Source: Bacteroidales bacterium (lineage in GTDB: Bacteria > Bacteroidota > Bacteroidia > Bacteroidales > VadinHA17). From it: a stretch of DNA of 16,828 nt. The stretch is from positions 1 to 16,828 of the forward strand of contig DOZA01000387.1 in assembly GCA_003518245.1 (NCBI GenBank). The letters run 5' to 3'. This document shows, piece after piece, positions 7,407 through 16,828 of this stretch. The position numbers and the translations under genes were made by a program. The first letter of the stretch is position 1; each line of letters opens with the position of its first letter. Under the pieces are notes generated by a model. The model was not told the DNA's origin, did no database searches, and worked only from the letters and a program-made list of their open reading frames with translations.

Positions 7407-7812
7407 CAAAACAAAAATGGGAATCATTCTTAACAAATAATTCCCATTTCACTAAAGGCTACCGAAGTAATCTTCAGTGCCAGGCTACTGTTATTATGAC
7501 CGGCTGCCTAGCGGCCTAAGCCATTAAAACAGCCCTGAACCTTTTGATAGTACCTGTTACAATAACTATCATCGGGCCGCCCTTTCAATTACCCGAAAGT
7601 AATCTTATGGGGCGCAGAGTCATTTCTGACAAAATCATCTAAAGAACGCTGGGCGACTTTAGCGATTTCCCGAAAATTTGGCGAACCTTGTTTTCGGTCT
7701 GCGGCTCCTTTCTGAAGCAGGCCCTAGAGCCTATACGAAATGTACCAAATCGCAATTAAGTCCTTTAATACATTTCCTTCTGTCAGGAGCAGCCTTTTAT
7801 CGCTCACCTGGT
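7407..7812 (-). ncRNA. Unrecognised long structured non-coding RNA (about 400 nt)
   Basis: A transcription unit with no convincing protein. It lies between a perfect TTTG-N20-TATATTTG promoter and an intrinsic terminator. Read on the minus strand it folds into consecutive helices (paired positions): 7769-7776/7737-7744 (8 bp); 7727-7731/7703-7707; 7691-7697/7670-7676 (7 bp, capped by GGUUCGCC); 7664-7668/7632-7636 stacked on 7657-7662/7639-7644; 7627-7630/7619-7622 with a GAAA loop; 7610-7614/7578-7582 enclosing 7599-7603/7588-7592; 7565-7570/7546-7551; 7519-7523/7501-7505; and 7472-7479/7450-7457 with an inner C(UUCG)G hairpin. The 5' end CCAGG (7807-7811) can pair with CCUGG (7480-7484), closing the whole domain. 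I looked for and did not find the RNase P core GAGGAAAGUCC, a tmRNA tRNA-like end or tag, the SRP GNRA/GGAA core or a 6S layout. Folding was done by eye; expression and conservation are untested. Confidence 0.7.
7408..7449 (-). terminator. Intrinsic terminator of the structured RNA
   Basis: A perfect 10-bp stem (AAATGGGAAT at 7440-7449 read on the minus strand, pairing with ATTCCCATTT at 7415-7424) with a 15-base loop, followed on the minus strand by TTTTTGTTTTG. On the plus strand the T-tract is poor, so the minus direction is favoured. Confidence 0.8.
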
Positions 7813-7816
7813 ATAA

Positions 7817-7848
7817 CAAATATATATCAGTATTATGGTCAGGACAAA
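7817..7848 (-). promoter_or_regulatory. Strong Bacteroidota promoter for the structured RNA
   Basis: Minus strand: TTTG (7845-7848), a 20-base spacer, then TATATTTG (7817-7824) followed by T. Both boxes match the phylum consensus (TTTG, about 19-21 bases, TAnnTTTGY) perfectly. The expected transcription start is about 7812. This is the best promoter match in the window. Confidence 0.78.
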
Positions 7849-7886
7849 TTTTTGATGTTTTATATATTAACCTAGTATAAACATTC

Positions 7887-7908
7887 GTTATTAACAATTG
7901 TTAATAAC
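7887..7908. promoter_or_regulatory. Perfect 22-bp palindrome, candidate operator
   Basis: The half-site GTTATTAACAA is followed immediately by its exact reverse complement TTGTTAATAAC, with no mismatch. It ends about 39 bp upstream of the -33 box of the structured-RNA promoter. No T-tract follows on either strand, so it is not a terminator. Binding by a dimeric regulator is inference. Confidence 0.5.
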
Positions 7909-8014
7909 TGATTTATCCCTTCTATTTTGGACTGTTTCAGATATTCACCACCGGCTCATAAAAGAGCAGGCCCTGACTAAGATGCTGATAATCAATCATT
8001 CCCTCTCTTTCCGT

Positions 8015-8047
8015 AAAAAAGCCTGCACTAAGTATACCTGAGTGAGG
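8015..8047 (-). terminator. Possible weak terminator after eno
   Basis: On the minus strand CCTCACT (8041-8047) can pair imperfectly with AGTGCAGG (about 8022-8029), followed by C and TTTTTT (8015-8020). The stem is short and has a bulge. It lies about 70-100 bases after the eno stop. Confidence 0.3.
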
Positions 8048-8116
8048 AGTATACCGGTTATTGGTACGTGCTTTTATCAATCAGTTTCAGTATTCTCCTG
8101 GCACCAAAGAGTAGAT

Positions 8117-10199
<2,083 letters not shown>

Positions 10200-10225
10200 T
10201 TCTCTTACTCCTTAGCGGTTTACAA

Positions 10226-11218
10226 TTATTCTTTTTCCAGCTTGTACCTGCTAACATCCATTCCAAATGAAAGACTCATTGATTCAAGCAGCTCATCAAG
10301 CTCTGTTAGTGATTTCTTTCCAAAATTTCTGAATTTAAGCAGATCGTTTTTATTAAATTTTACCAGGTCACCCAGTGTATCCACTTCTGCAGCTTTAAGA
10401 CAATTCAATGCTCTAACAGAAAGATCCAGGTCAACCAGTTTAGTTTTTAGCAACTGTCTCATATGCAGTACTTCCTCATCGAACTCCTCATTAGCCAGTT
10501 TATCCTCAGAGTCAAGGGTAATCTTATCATCAGAAAACAGCATAAAGTGATATATCAGTATTTTAGCTGCTTCCTTAAGTGCATCTTTAGGATGAATAGA
10601 ACCATCTGTATTTATTTCCAGCACAAGTTTTTCATAATCTGTTTTCTGTTCTACCCTGTAGTTTTCGACTGCATATTTCACATTTTTTATTGGTGTAAAA
10701 ATTGAGTCTATTGCTATAAGTCCAAATTCAGAATCAACCGGTTGGTTTTCTTCAGCCGGCACATATCCCCTGCCTTTGTTTAAGCTTATCTCCATCTGTA
10801 GTTTAACATCAGGTTCCATGGAACAGATCTTATGATCAGGGTTTAATATTTCAAAGCTGCTAAGATAATTATTCATATCACCTGCTTTGAATTCATTCTG
10901 ACCATTGATAGTAACAACGATTTTCTCGCTATCGATACCTTCTGTCATTTGTTTAAATCTCACCTGTTTAAGATTCAGCACAATATCGGTTACATCTTCA
11001 GTAACACCGGTTATTGTAGAGAACTCATGATTGACACCCTCGATTTTAAAAGTTGAAATAGCAAAGCCTTCAAGGGATGAAAGCAGTATACGTCTCAGGG
11101 CGTTACCAACAGTAATCCCATATCCCGGTTCAAGGGGGCGGAATTCAAATTTACCATAATAGTTGTCCGCTTCAACCATTATTACTTTATCGGGCTTCTG
11201 GAATGTTAAAATAGCCAT
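10226..11218 (-). CDS. rpoA: DNA-directed RNA polymerase alpha subunit
   Basis: Forms the alpha dimer that scaffolds RNA polymerase; the C-terminal domain contacts upstream promoter DNA and activators. It has 330 residues, the normal length. The N-terminal domain (about 1-230) has [28 protein letters not shown] (25-51) and the insert with [12 protein letters not shown]. After an acidic linker (about 232-250), the C-terminal domain (about 258-318) has [14 protein letters not shown] with the DNA-contacting R269 and N272, and [17 protein letters not shown]. It lies between rpsD (20 bp) and rplQ (26 bp), as in most alpha operons. Confidence 0.98.
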   Translation of the reverse strand: MAILTFQKPDKVIMVEADNYYGKFEFRPLEPGYGITVGNALRRILLSSLEGFAISTFKIEGVNHEFSTITGVTEDVTDIVLNLKQVRFKQMTEGIDSEKIVVTINGQNEFKAGDMNNYLSSFEILNPDHKICSMEPDVKLQMEISLNKGRGYVPAEENQPVDSEFGLIAIDSIFTPIKNVKYAVENYRVEQKTDYEKLVLEINTDGSIHPKDALKEAAKILIYHFMLFSDDKITLDSEDKLANEEFDEEVLHMRQLLKTKLVDLDLSVRALNCLKAAEVDTLGDLVKFNKNDLLKFRNFGKKSLTELDELLESMSLSFGMDVSRYKLEKE

Positions 11219-11238
11219 ATATATATATCTTAAGTTTT

Positions 11239-11847
11239 TTACTTCGAGTATAATTCAACTATAAGTTGTTCTTTTATGTCTTCTGGTATATCCTCTCGTT
11301 CGGGTATATTCATGAATTTACCTACCATCTGGGAATCATCCCATTCAAGCCATGAGAAGCTAAGATGTCTTTTTGAAGCCAGCGAATCGAGTATTGCTTC
11401 AAGCGATTTTGATTTCTCCCTTACTCCTATTATATCTCCGGCTTTAACCTGTGATGATGGTATATTAACAACTTCGCCATTAACTGTTATATGGCGATGT
11501 GACACTATCTGCCTTGCTGCTGCCCTTGTAGGTGCTATACTCATTCTATAGACAACATTATCAAGTCTCGACTCAAGCAATTGGAGTAATACTTCACCTG
11601 TTACACCCTTACTGCGGGATGCCTTATCAAAAAAATTCCTGAATTGTTTCTCAAGCACTCCGTAGGTATATTTAGCTTTTTGTTTTTCCTTCAACTGAAT
11701 ACCATATTCGGAAGTTTTCTTCCTTCTTTTCATATTACCGTGCTGTCCTGGTGGATAATTTTTCCTTTCCAGGTGTTTATCGGTACCAAAGATAGGATCC
11801 CCGAATTTCCTGGCTATCTTTGATTTTGGTCCTCTGTACCTTGCCAT
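11239..11847 (-). CDS. rpsD: 30S ribosomal protein S4
   Basis: A primary 16S rRNA-binding protein that nucleates assembly of the 30S body; in E. coli it also represses the alpha operon. It has 202 residues: [20 protein letters not shown] at the start, KNYPPGQHG (30-38), and an S4-type RNA-binding domain at about 92-155 ([26 protein letters not shown]). The N-terminal zinc-binding cysteines of some S4 proteins are absent, so this is the cysteine-free type. It is followed by rpoA after 20 bp. Confidence 0.98.
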   Translation of the reverse strand: MARYRGPKSKIARKFGDPIFGTDKHLERKNYPPGQHGNMKRRKKTSEYGIQLKEKQKAKYTYGVLEKQFRNFFDKASRSKGVTGEVLLQLLESRLDNVVYRMSIAPTRAAARQIVSHRHITVNGEVVNIPSSQVKAGDIIGVREKSKSLEAILDSLASKRHLSFSWLEWDDSQMVGKFMNIPEREDIPEDIKEQLIVELYSK

Positions 11848-11892
11848 TTAAAAATAGTTTTTATTCTTCTTTCTAAATAATATTCTTATTGC

Positions 11893-12282
11893 TTATACTC
11901 TTCTCCTGTTAGGAGGACGGCAGCCATTATGAGGCATTGGTGTGACATCAACTATTTCAGCCACTTCAATTCCACTGTTATGGATTGACCTTATTGCTGA
12001 CTCCCTGCCTGAGCCGGGGCCTTTAACAAACACCTTCACCTTGCGGAGACCCAGATCAAAAGCCACCCTGGCACAATTTTCAGCAGCCATCTGTGCTGCA
12101 TAAGGTGTGTTTTTCTTAGATCCTTTAAACCCCATTTTACCTGCTGAAGCCCAGCTTATGACCTGACCTGAATTATTTGTCAATGAGATAATTATATTAT
12201 TAAATGAAGAGTGTATATGAGCCTGCCCAACAGGTTCAATTTTCACTACTCTTTTCCTTGATGCTCCTGATTTCTTTGCCAT
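11893..12282 (-). CDS. rpsK: 30S ribosomal protein S11
   Basis: A platform protein of the small subunit near the mRNA exit. It has 129 residues from the ATG at 12282 ([14 protein letters not shown]). A TTG two codons upstream also opens the frame but is a poor start and lies next to the rpsM stop. Core signatures: [55 protein letters not shown], and the C-terminal [18 protein letters not shown]. It sits 7 bp after rpsM and 45 bp before rpsD. Confidence 0.98.
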   Translation of the reverse strand: MAKKSGASRKRVVKIEPVGQAHIHSSFNNIIISLTNNSGQVISWASAGKMGFKGSKKNTPYAAQMAAENCARVAFDLGLRKVKVFVKGPGSGRESAIRSIHNSGIEVAEIVDVTPMPHNGCRPPNRRRV

Positions 12283-12289
12283 AATCAAA

Positions 12290-12667
12290 TTATTTAACAG
12301 CTTTCTTTTTATTAGCTACAGTTTTTTTCCTTCCTTTTCTTGTACGGGCATTATTTTTAGTACTCTGGCCTCTTACCGGCATGCCGGTTCTGTGCCTTAT
12401 ACCACGATAACTACCAATGTCCATTAGCCGTTTAATATTAAGCTGCACATCAGACCTGAGCTCACCCTCAAGTTTGTATTCTTCATTTAGGACCTTGCGG
12501 ATCTTGGTTAATTCATTATCATTCCAATCCTTAACTTTTTTGTCCCAGTCAACATTTGCTGCGGTCAATACTTTACGGGCATTGCTTCTGCCAATACCGT
12601 AAATATATGTCAGGGCTATTTCTCCCCTTTTGTTCTTTGGTAAGTCTACACCTACTATTCGTGCCAT
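12290..12667 (-). CDS. rpsM: 30S ribosomal protein S13
   Basis: A small-subunit head protein contacting the P-site tRNA and the 50S bridge. It has 125 residues: [26 protein letters not shown], a helix-hairpin-helix-like region, [19 protein letters not shown] (83-101), then a basic tail ([17 protein letters not shown]) that reaches tRNA in known structures. It may be the first gene of an alpha sub-operon, because a perfect -7 box lies just upstream. Confidence 0.98.
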   Translation of the reverse strand: MARIVGVDLPKNKRGEIALTYIYGIGRSNARKVLTAANVDWDKKVKDWNDNELTKIRKVLNEEYKLEGELRSDVQLNIKRLMDIGSYRGIRHRTGMPVRGQSTKNNARTRKGRKKTVANKKKAVK

Positions 12668-12689
12668 ATACCTATTATTAAAATGTGTG

Positions 12690-12697
12690 CAAAGTTA
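12690..12697 (-). promoter_or_regulatory. -7 box upstream of rpsM
   Basis: The minus strand reads TAACTTTG followed by C, a perfect TAnnTTTGY, in the 36-bp gap between rpmJ and rpsM. No TTTG lies at the right distance, only TTTA 23 bases upstream. It could start an internal transcript rpsM-rpsK-rpsD-rpoA-rplQ. Confidence 0.4.
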
Positions 12698-12703
12698 AGC
12701 AAT

Positions 12704-12820
12704 TTATCCCTGTCTCTGTTTAAACTTGGGATTTTTCTTATTTATAACGTACAAGCGTCCTTTTCTCCTGACAATCTTACAGTCAGCACTACGCTTTTTA
12801 ACAGATGCTCTTACTTTCAT
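12704..12820 (-). CDS. rpmJ: 50S ribosomal protein L36 (zinc-ligand-poor form)
   Basis: A 38-residue large-subunit protein, read directly from the sequence: [20 protein letters not shown] followed by [18 protein letters not shown]. The usual zinc ligands C11, C14, C27 and H33 are reduced to C14 alone (S11, N27 and F33 in the other places), so it should not bind zinc in the classical way; such forms are familiar in Bacteroidota. It lies 15 bp after infA and 36 bp before rpsM, the standard position. Confidence 0.96.
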   Translation of the reverse strand: MKVRASVKKRSADCKIVRRKGRLYVINKKNPKFKQRQG

Positions 12821-12835
12821 TATTGCAATTATTGT

Positions 12836-13054
12836 TTATTTATATCTGAATGTTATCCTTCCTTTTGTTAAATCATACGGCGACATCTCAACCTTTACCC
12901 TGTCACCAGGTAGTATTTTTATATAGTTCATTCTCATTTTACCAGAGATATGAGCTGTAATAATGTGACCATTTTCAAGCTCAACCCTGAACATAGCATT
13001 GGATAAAGCTTCAATAATAGTTCCGTCCTGTTCTATAGAAGGTTGTTTAGACAT
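12836..13054 (-). CDS. infA: Translation initiation factor IF-1
   Basis: A 72-residue OB-fold protein that binds the A site of the 30S subunit during initiation. Signatures: [21 protein letters not shown] (10-30), [39 protein letters not shown] to the end. Length matches the family exactly. It follows map after a 4-bp gap and precedes rpmJ. Confidence 0.98.
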   Translation of the reverse strand: MSKQPSIEQDGTIIEALSNAMFRVELENGHIITAHISGKMRMNYIKILPGDRVKVEMSPYDLTKGRITFRYK

Positions 13055-13058
13055 ATTA

Positions 13059-13835
13059 TTAAATTTTATTCATTTCTTCATCAATATATTTGTATGTTGT
13101 TAATACATCAACCTCATTTTTACCTACTGCAACAGCATATTCAAAATGGGCTGAAGGTTTACCATCTATTGTTTTGACAGTCCATCCATCCTGCATCTGT
13201 TTAACACTTCTGACACCCATATTTATCATTGGCTCTATACAGATAACCAGTCCCTCTTTTAGTTTTGATCCCCTTCCTCTTTTACCATAGTTAGGTACTT
13301 CAGGAGGCTCATGAAGGTTCTTTCCCAGTCCATGACCAACCAGTTCACGTACCACTGAATATCCACCACTCTCGGCCTTATTCTGTACAGCCCATGATAT
13401 ATCCCCCACCCTGTTGCCTTTAATAGCCTGTTTAACTCCTTCCTCGAGTGATTCCCTGGTATAATCAAGCAATCGTTTTTTCTCCTTACTTATTTCTCCT
13501 ACAGGAAATGTAAAGGCACTATCGCCATAAAACCCATTTATTATCACCCCGCAATCGATAGATATGATATCTCCCTCATGCAGCATATAATCTGAAGGTA
13601 TGCCATGGACAACTTCATCATTCACAGAGGTACAGAGAGTATTGGGAAAATTATTATATCCCTTGAAACCCGGAACTGCTTTATGATCGCGTATAAACTC
13701 CTCGGCTATCTCATCCAGCTTAAGGGTTGATATCCCCGGTCTTATTATTTTTGCCATTTCAGCCAGTGTCATAGACACAAGCATATTGCTTGCTCTTAGC
13801 AATTCAATCTGTTCCGCTGTTTTCAGATGCAACAT
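13059..13835 (-). CDS. map: Methionine aminopeptidase, type I
   Basis: Removes the initiator methionine from nascent proteins. It has 258 residues from the ATG at 13835; a TTG one codon earlier is possible but less likely. The five metal ligands are visible: D94 (ISIDCGV), D105 (FYGDSAF), H168 (VGHGLGK), E201 (ICIEPM) and E232 (HFEYAV). Substrate-side H78 (VVHGIP) and H175 (NLHEPP) are present too. No N-terminal SH3-binding extension or zinc-finger is seen, so it is the short bacterial form. It sits between secY (12 bp) and infA (4 bp), the usual arrangement in this phylum. Confidence 0.97.
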   Translation of the reverse strand: MLHLKTAEQIELLRASNMLVSMTLAEMAKIIRPGISTLKLDEIAEEFIRDHKAVPGFKGYNNFPNTLCTSVNDEVVHGIPSDYMLHEGDIISIDCGVIINGFYGDSAFTFPVGEISKEKKRLLDYTRESLEEGVKQAIKGNRVGDISWAVQNKAESGGYSVVRELVGHGLGKNLHEPPEVPNYGKRGRGSKLKEGLVICIEPMINMGVRSVKQMQDGWTVKTIDGKPSAHFEYAVAVGKNEVDVLTTYKYIDEEMNKI

Positions 13836-13847
13836 CAAAGAACGTTA

Positions 13848-15182
13848 TTACATAGCAGAGACCGCACCGGCCCTGCCTTTTATCCTACCCGACTTCGTTA
13901 ATCCGTCGTAATGACGCATCAACAGGTGACTTTCAATCTGCTGAAGCGTATCCAGAACCACACCAACCAAGATCAATAAAGAAGTTCCACCGTAAAACTG
14001 TGCAAAAGGTGAGCTAACACTAAATTTCACAGCTATAGCAGGCAGAATAGCAATTATTGCCAGGAAAACCGAACCCGGAAGTGTTATCCTTGACATTACC
14101 TGGTCAAGGAATTCAACTGTCTTTCTCCCCGGTTTTACACCCGGGATAAATCCACCATTCTTTTTCATATCCTCTGCCATCTGCACAGGATTGATTGTTA
14201 CTGCTGTATAAAAATATGTAAAAGCTATTATCAATAATGCAGTAACAAGGTTATACCAGAAACCATACATATTTGAGAAGGCAGCTACAAAACCCGACAT
14301 CTGGTCAGAGCTTGCATATCCTGCCACTATGATTGGTAACATCATTATTGCCTGGGCAAATATTATTGGCATTACGCCCGCAGCATTCACTTTTAGAGGT
14401 ATATATTGTCTTACTCCGCCATATTGTTTATTGCCAACTATCCTCCTTGCATACTGTACCGGTATTCTGCGTGTACCCTGGACTAACAATATGGTACCCA
14501 GAACAACTGCAAACAGCAATACCAGTTCAAGCAATAATCCTACAAGGCCTCCCGAACCATCAAGGCGTACTCCAAACTCAAACACAAAGGCCTGTGGTAA
14601 CCTGGCAATAATACCTACCATGATGATAAGTGATATACCATTCCCAATTCCTTTATCAGTAATCTTTTCACCCAGCCACATTATGAACATGGTACCCGCG
14701 GTTAGTATTATGACTGAAGAAACCTTGAAAAGGGCCCCGGTGAGTATAAATGCGCTGTCAGGCAATTGTGCATCCAGGTTTACCAGGTATGTTGGTGCCT
14801 GTAACAACAGTATGGCAACGGTAAGATACCTTGTATACTGGTTCATCTTTCTCCTTCCACTCTCTCCTTCACGCTGCAGTTTCTGGAAATACGGGAATAC
14901 TATACCGAGAAGCTGTATCACGATAGATGCTGATATATAAGGCATTATACCCAGGGCGAAAACTGATGCCTGTGAGAAGGCTCCACCTGAGAACATATCA
15001 AGTAAGCCCATTATACCTGATGAAGTCTGGTTTCTCAGTGCTTCGAGCTGGGCAGGATCAATGCCAGGTAAAGTAACGTATTTACCAAACCTGTAAAGCA
15101 GTATAATTCCCAGTGTGTAAATTATTCTTGCTCTGAGATCTTCAATCTTGAATATGTTTCGTATGGTCTGAATCAGTCTCAT
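13848..15182 (-). CDS. secY: Protein translocase channel subunit SecY
   Basis: The main subunit of the inner-membrane SecYEG channel. It has 444 residues with about ten hydrophobic spans. Signatures: RIIYTLGIILLYRFGKYVTLPGIDP in the first span region, GIMPYISASIVIQLL (SecY signature, about 78-92), QYTRYLTVAI, KGIGNGISLIIMVGI (about 175-189), the cytosolic loop RRIPVQYARRIVG (about 237-249), NPVQMAEDMKKNGGFIPGVKPG, and a C-terminal cytosolic tail RHYDGLTKSGRIKGR. Its start is 1 bp beyond the rplO stop, implying translational coupling. Confidence 0.98.
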   Translation of the reverse strand: MRLIQTIRNIFKIEDLRARIIYTLGIILLYRFGKYVTLPGIDPAQLEALRNQTSSGIMGLLDMFSGGAFSQASVFALGIMPYISASIVIQLLGIVFPYFQKLQREGESGRRKMNQYTRYLTVAILLLQAPTYLVNLDAQLPDSAFILTGALFKVSSVIILTAGTMFIMWLGEKITDKGIGNGISLIIMVGIIARLPQAFVFEFGVRLDGSGGLVGLLLELVLLFAVVLGTILLVQGTRRIPVQYARRIVGNKQYGGVRQYIPLKVNAAGVMPIIFAQAIMMLPIIVAGYASSDQMSGFVAAFSNMYGFWYNLVTALLIIAFTYFYTAVTINPVQMAEDMKKNGGFIPGVKPGRKTVEFLDQVMSRITLPGSVFLAIIAILPAIAVKFSVSSPFAQFYGGTSLLILVGVVLDTLQQIESHLLMRHYDGLTKSGRIKGRAGAVSAM

Positions 15183-15183
15183 C

Positions 15184-15633
15184 CTAATCTATTTTAACTA
15201 CAATACCCTGTTTAGCTTCAATTGCTTCAATTGCTGCTTTTGAGAAAGCATGAGCATGTACTTCAAGCTTTTTATCAAGTGATCCTTTTGCGAGAATTTT
15301 CACCTTTGCTTTTTTTGAGACCAGCCCTGCTTCAACCAGGGTTTCAAGTTTTATTGTATTCAATTTCTTCTTTTCAGCCAGTTTCTGAAGAGTACTTATA
15401 TTAATACCCTTATATTCAATACGGCCCAGGTTTGTAAAACCATACTTGGGAACCCTTCTCTGCAATGGCATCTGGCCTCCTTCGAAGCCAACCTTTTTGG
15501 AGTATCCTGATCTTGACTTCTGTCCTTTATGACCTCTTGTGGATGTGCCTCCCCTGCCTGTACCTTCTCCACGTCCCAATCGCCTGTCTTTCTTAACAGT
15601 TCCTTCAGCCGGTTTTAGATTACTTAAATCCAT
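15184..15633 (-). CDS. rplO: 50S ribosomal protein L15
   Basis: A late-assembly large-subunit protein. It has 149 residues, the normal length. Signatures: LGRGEGTGRGGTSTRGHKGQ (19-38), KSRSGYSKKVGFEGGQMPLQ, RRVPKYGFTN, and a C-terminal folded part ending HAFSKAAIEAIEAKQGIVV. It lies between rpmD (22 bp) and secY (1 bp). Confidence 0.98.
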   Translation of the reverse strand: MDLSNLKPAEGTVKKDRRLGRGEGTGRGGTSTRGHKGQKSRSGYSKKVGFEGGQMPLQRRVPKYGFTNLGRIEYKGINISTLQKLAEKKKLNTIKLETLVEAGLVSKKAKVKILAKGSLDKKLEVHAHAFSKAAIEAIEAKQGIVVKID

Positions 15634-15655
15634 TTCAATCAGATATTATATTCTT

Positions 15656-15835
15656 TTAAATTTCCTCAACTTTCACCAGATGCTTAACAACATTTACCAT
15701 ACCAAGTATTTGTGGTGTTCCTTCGTGCTCCACACTCTGGTGCATTTTCTTAAGGCCCAGTGCTGCCAGTGTTTTCTTCTGACGTTCAGGCCTTCCAATT
15801 TTAGACTTTATTTGTGTTACCCGTATCTTTGTCAT
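15656..15835 (-). CDS. rpmD: 50S ribosomal protein L30
   Basis: A 59-residue large-subunit protein, read directly: MTKIRVTQIKSKIGRPERQK, then KTLAALGLKKMHQSVEHEGT, then PQILGMVNVVKHLVKVEEI. The family pattern (IGRP, LAALGLKKMHQ, GMVNVVKHLV) is complete. It sits between rpsE (12 bp) and rplO (22 bp), its standard place in the spc operon. Confidence 0.97.
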   Translation of the reverse strand: MTKIRVTQIKSKIGRPERQKKTLAALGLKKMHQSVEHEGTPQILGMVNVVKHLVKVEEI

Positions 15836-15847
15836 AACGATCTTTTT

Positions 15848-16369
15848 CTATCCGTTAAATACTTTATCCAGCGATGTTGACCTGTGGTTCGCAACCGTGT
15901 ATGCATCCCTGAGTTCCATCAGAGCCTCGAATGTAGCTTTAACAAGGTTATGCGGGTTAGATGAGCCCTTTGATTTTGCAAGCACATTTTTCACTCCCAC
16001 GCTTTCAAGCACGGCACGCATAGCACCTCCAGCCTTAACACCGGTACCTTCAGAAGCAGGCTTCAGGAAGACTGATGCCCCTCCATATTTGGCATATTGA
16101 ACATGCGGTATGGTTCCGTTTATTACTGGCACCTTAATAAGGTTTTTCTTCGCATCTTCAACTCCCTTGGCAATAGCCGTTGTTACTTCATTTGCTTTCC
16201 CCAGGCCATGACCGGCAATACCATCTTCATTTCCAACAACAACGATGGCAGAAAAACTGAAGGTACGACCTCCCTTTGTTACCTTGGTAACTCTTTGAAT
16301 ACTAACGAGTCTGTCTTTTAACTCGAGATCAATGGTTTTTACTCTTTTAATTTCCTTATTCATATACAT
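15848..16369 (-). CDS. rpsE: 30S ribosomal protein S5
   Basis: A small-subunit protein at the mRNA entry and decoding-fidelity region. It has 173 residues from the ATG at 16369, which directly abuts the rplR stop; a second ATG at 16363 (MNKEIKRVK) is equally plausible. The N-terminal double-stranded RNA-binding domain has [28 protein letters not shown], and the C-terminal domain has [10 protein letters not shown], a central [32 protein letters not shown] and [15 protein letters not shown]. Tight spacing on both sides places it inside one transcript. Confidence 0.97.
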   Translation of the reverse strand: MYMNKEIKRVKTIDLELKDRLVSIQRVTKVTKGGRTFSFSAIVVVGNEDGIAGHGLGKANEVTTAIAKGVEDAKKNLIKVPVINGTIPHVQYAKYGGASVFLKPASEGTGVKAGGAMRAVLESVGVKNVLAKSKGSSNPHNLVKATFEALMELRDAYTVANHRSTSLDKVFNG

Positions 16370-16729
16370 TTAGAATTTTAAACCTCCTTCACGGGCTGCT
16401 TCAGCCAGTGACTTAACCCTGCCATGATATTTATAACCACCCCTGTCAAAAACTATGTTCTCAATACCTGCTTCCTTGCACTTACTGGCAAGTAATTTGC
16501 CTACCAGTGCTGCCTGCTCTGTTTTATTTCCCTTATCAGCAGAGGCTATTCCCTTTTCCCTGGATGAAGCTGAAAACAGTGTCTTTCCGTTAACATCATC
16601 AATCACCTGGGCATAAATCTGCTTATTACTCCTGAAGATTGCAACCCTTGGCCTTTCTGATGTGCCGTTAACGGTTTTGCGTATTCTCAGTTTTATCCTC
16701 TTTCTTCTTTCTGATTTAGATAAGCTCAT
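16370..16729 (-). CDS. rplR: 50S ribosomal protein L18
   Basis: A 5S rRNA-binding large-subunit protein. It has 119 residues from the ATG at 16729; a GTG one codon upstream also opens the frame. Signatures: basic N-terminus [38 protein letters not shown], and the C-terminal [27 protein letters not shown]. It starts 17 bases after the rplF stop and ends directly against rpsE. Confidence 0.98.
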   Translation of the reverse strand: MSLSKSERRKRIKLRIRKTVNGTSERPRVAIFRSNKQIYAQVIDDVNGKTLFSASSREKGIASADKGNKTEQAALVGKLLASKCKEAGIENIVFDRGGYKYHGRVKSLAEAAREGGLKF

Positions 16730-16746
16730 CACTCATTTTTTAAATA

Positions 16747-16828
16747 TTATACACTTGCAGATTTACCGGCTTTTCTCCTCAGTTGTTCACCAACGAATTT
16801 GATTCCTTTTCCTTTATAAGGCTCAGGT
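16747..16828 (-). CDS. rplF: 50S ribosomal protein L6, C-terminal end only
   Basis: The last 26 codons plus stop of a gene that continues outside the window. It reads PEPYKGKGIKFVGEQLRRKA followed by GKSASV and TAA at 16747-16749. The PEPYKGKGI(K/R)Y/F motif is the L6 C-terminal signature. Its position before rplR is the standard spc order. Confidence 0.94.
   Translation of the reverse strand, partial: PEPYKGKGIKFVGEQLRRKAGKSASV

Larger units (their letters stand above)
7849..8116. other. Intergenic region between structured-RNA promoter and eno
   Basis: No confident gene. It holds the 22-bp palindrome, a direct repeat AGTATACC (8031-8038 and 8048-8055, 17-bp period) and a weak possible eno terminator. 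It also holds a 20-codon minus-strand frame (7937-7999, MIDYQHLSQG...) preceded by AGAGGGA, too short to support as a gene. Confidence 0.5.

Noticed and set aside
7407..7812. Identity of the structured RNA as RNase P RNA, tmRNA, SRP RNA or 6S RNA
   Set aside because: Size fits RNase P or tmRNA, but the RNase P core GAGGAAAGUCCGG, a tRNA-like 3' end with CCA and tag frame, and the SRP core are absent. It is too long for 6S or bacterial SRP RNA.
7678..7875. A 65-codon plus-strand frame
   Set aside because: It lies antisense to the structured RNA and across its promoter, has no recognisable protein features and no start signals.
7937..7999. A 20-codon minus-strand frame (MIDYQHLSQGLLFYEPVVNI)
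   Set aside because: An SD-like AGAGGGA abuts the ATG, but the frame is too short and has no other support.
14329..14940. A 203-codon plus-strand frame
   Set aside because: It is a shadow on the opposite strand of secY; its translation has no family features.

Overview
The window reads as a chromosomal segment of a Bacteroidota bacterium, most likely order Bacteroidales. Three things suggest this: promoter boxes of the phylum's TTTG / TAnnTTTG type with few clear Shine-Dalgarno sequences; family-specific traits such as a zinc-ligand-poor L36, a long L17 tail and a HisRS with the RYDLTVP motif; and the gene order rpsM-rpsK-rpsD-rpoA-rplQ-eno. Almost everything lies on the minus strand. Genus cannot be judged from the sequence alone.

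Left part (1-5346), accessory and housekeeping: the N-terminal 253 codons of hisS; a small DUF4870-type membrane protein; a two-gene unit of secreted or periplasmic proteins of unknown function, one with an extreme tyrosine-rich stretch; then, on the plus strand, a membrane hybrid histidine kinase/response regulator whose ATPase half looks degenerate. A membrane-anchored SpoIIE/PP2C-type serine phosphatase meets it tail to tail.

Middle (5434-8116): a UbiD-family prenyl-FMN decarboxylase with all catalytic residues, followed by an 820-base stretch without a protein gene. On the minus strand this stretch holds a perfect Bacteroidota promoter, about 400 nt of sequence that folds into many consecutive hairpins (several with UUCG or GAAA loops), and an intrinsic terminator. 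I call it an unrecognised structured non-coding RNA gene. A perfect 22-bp palindrome sits about 39 bp upstream of its -33 box. I see no motifs of RNase P RNA, tmRNA, SRP RNA or 6S RNA. This is the best candidate for something new in the window.

Right part (8117-16828): enolase, then (transcribed right to left, upstream of eno) the spc/alpha ribosomal cluster: rplF (3' end only), rplR, rpsE, rpmD, rplO, secY, map, infA, rpmJ, rpsM, rpsK, rpsD, rpoA, rplQ. Spacing is tight, mostly 0-45 bp. It encodes ribosomal proteins, the SecY channel, methionine aminopeptidase, IF-1 and the RNA polymerase alpha subunit. A -7 box before rpsM may start an alpha sub-operon, and a strong intrinsic terminator separates rplQ from eno. 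Two genes too short for routine ORF calling, rpmJ (38 aa) and rpmD (59 aa), were read directly.
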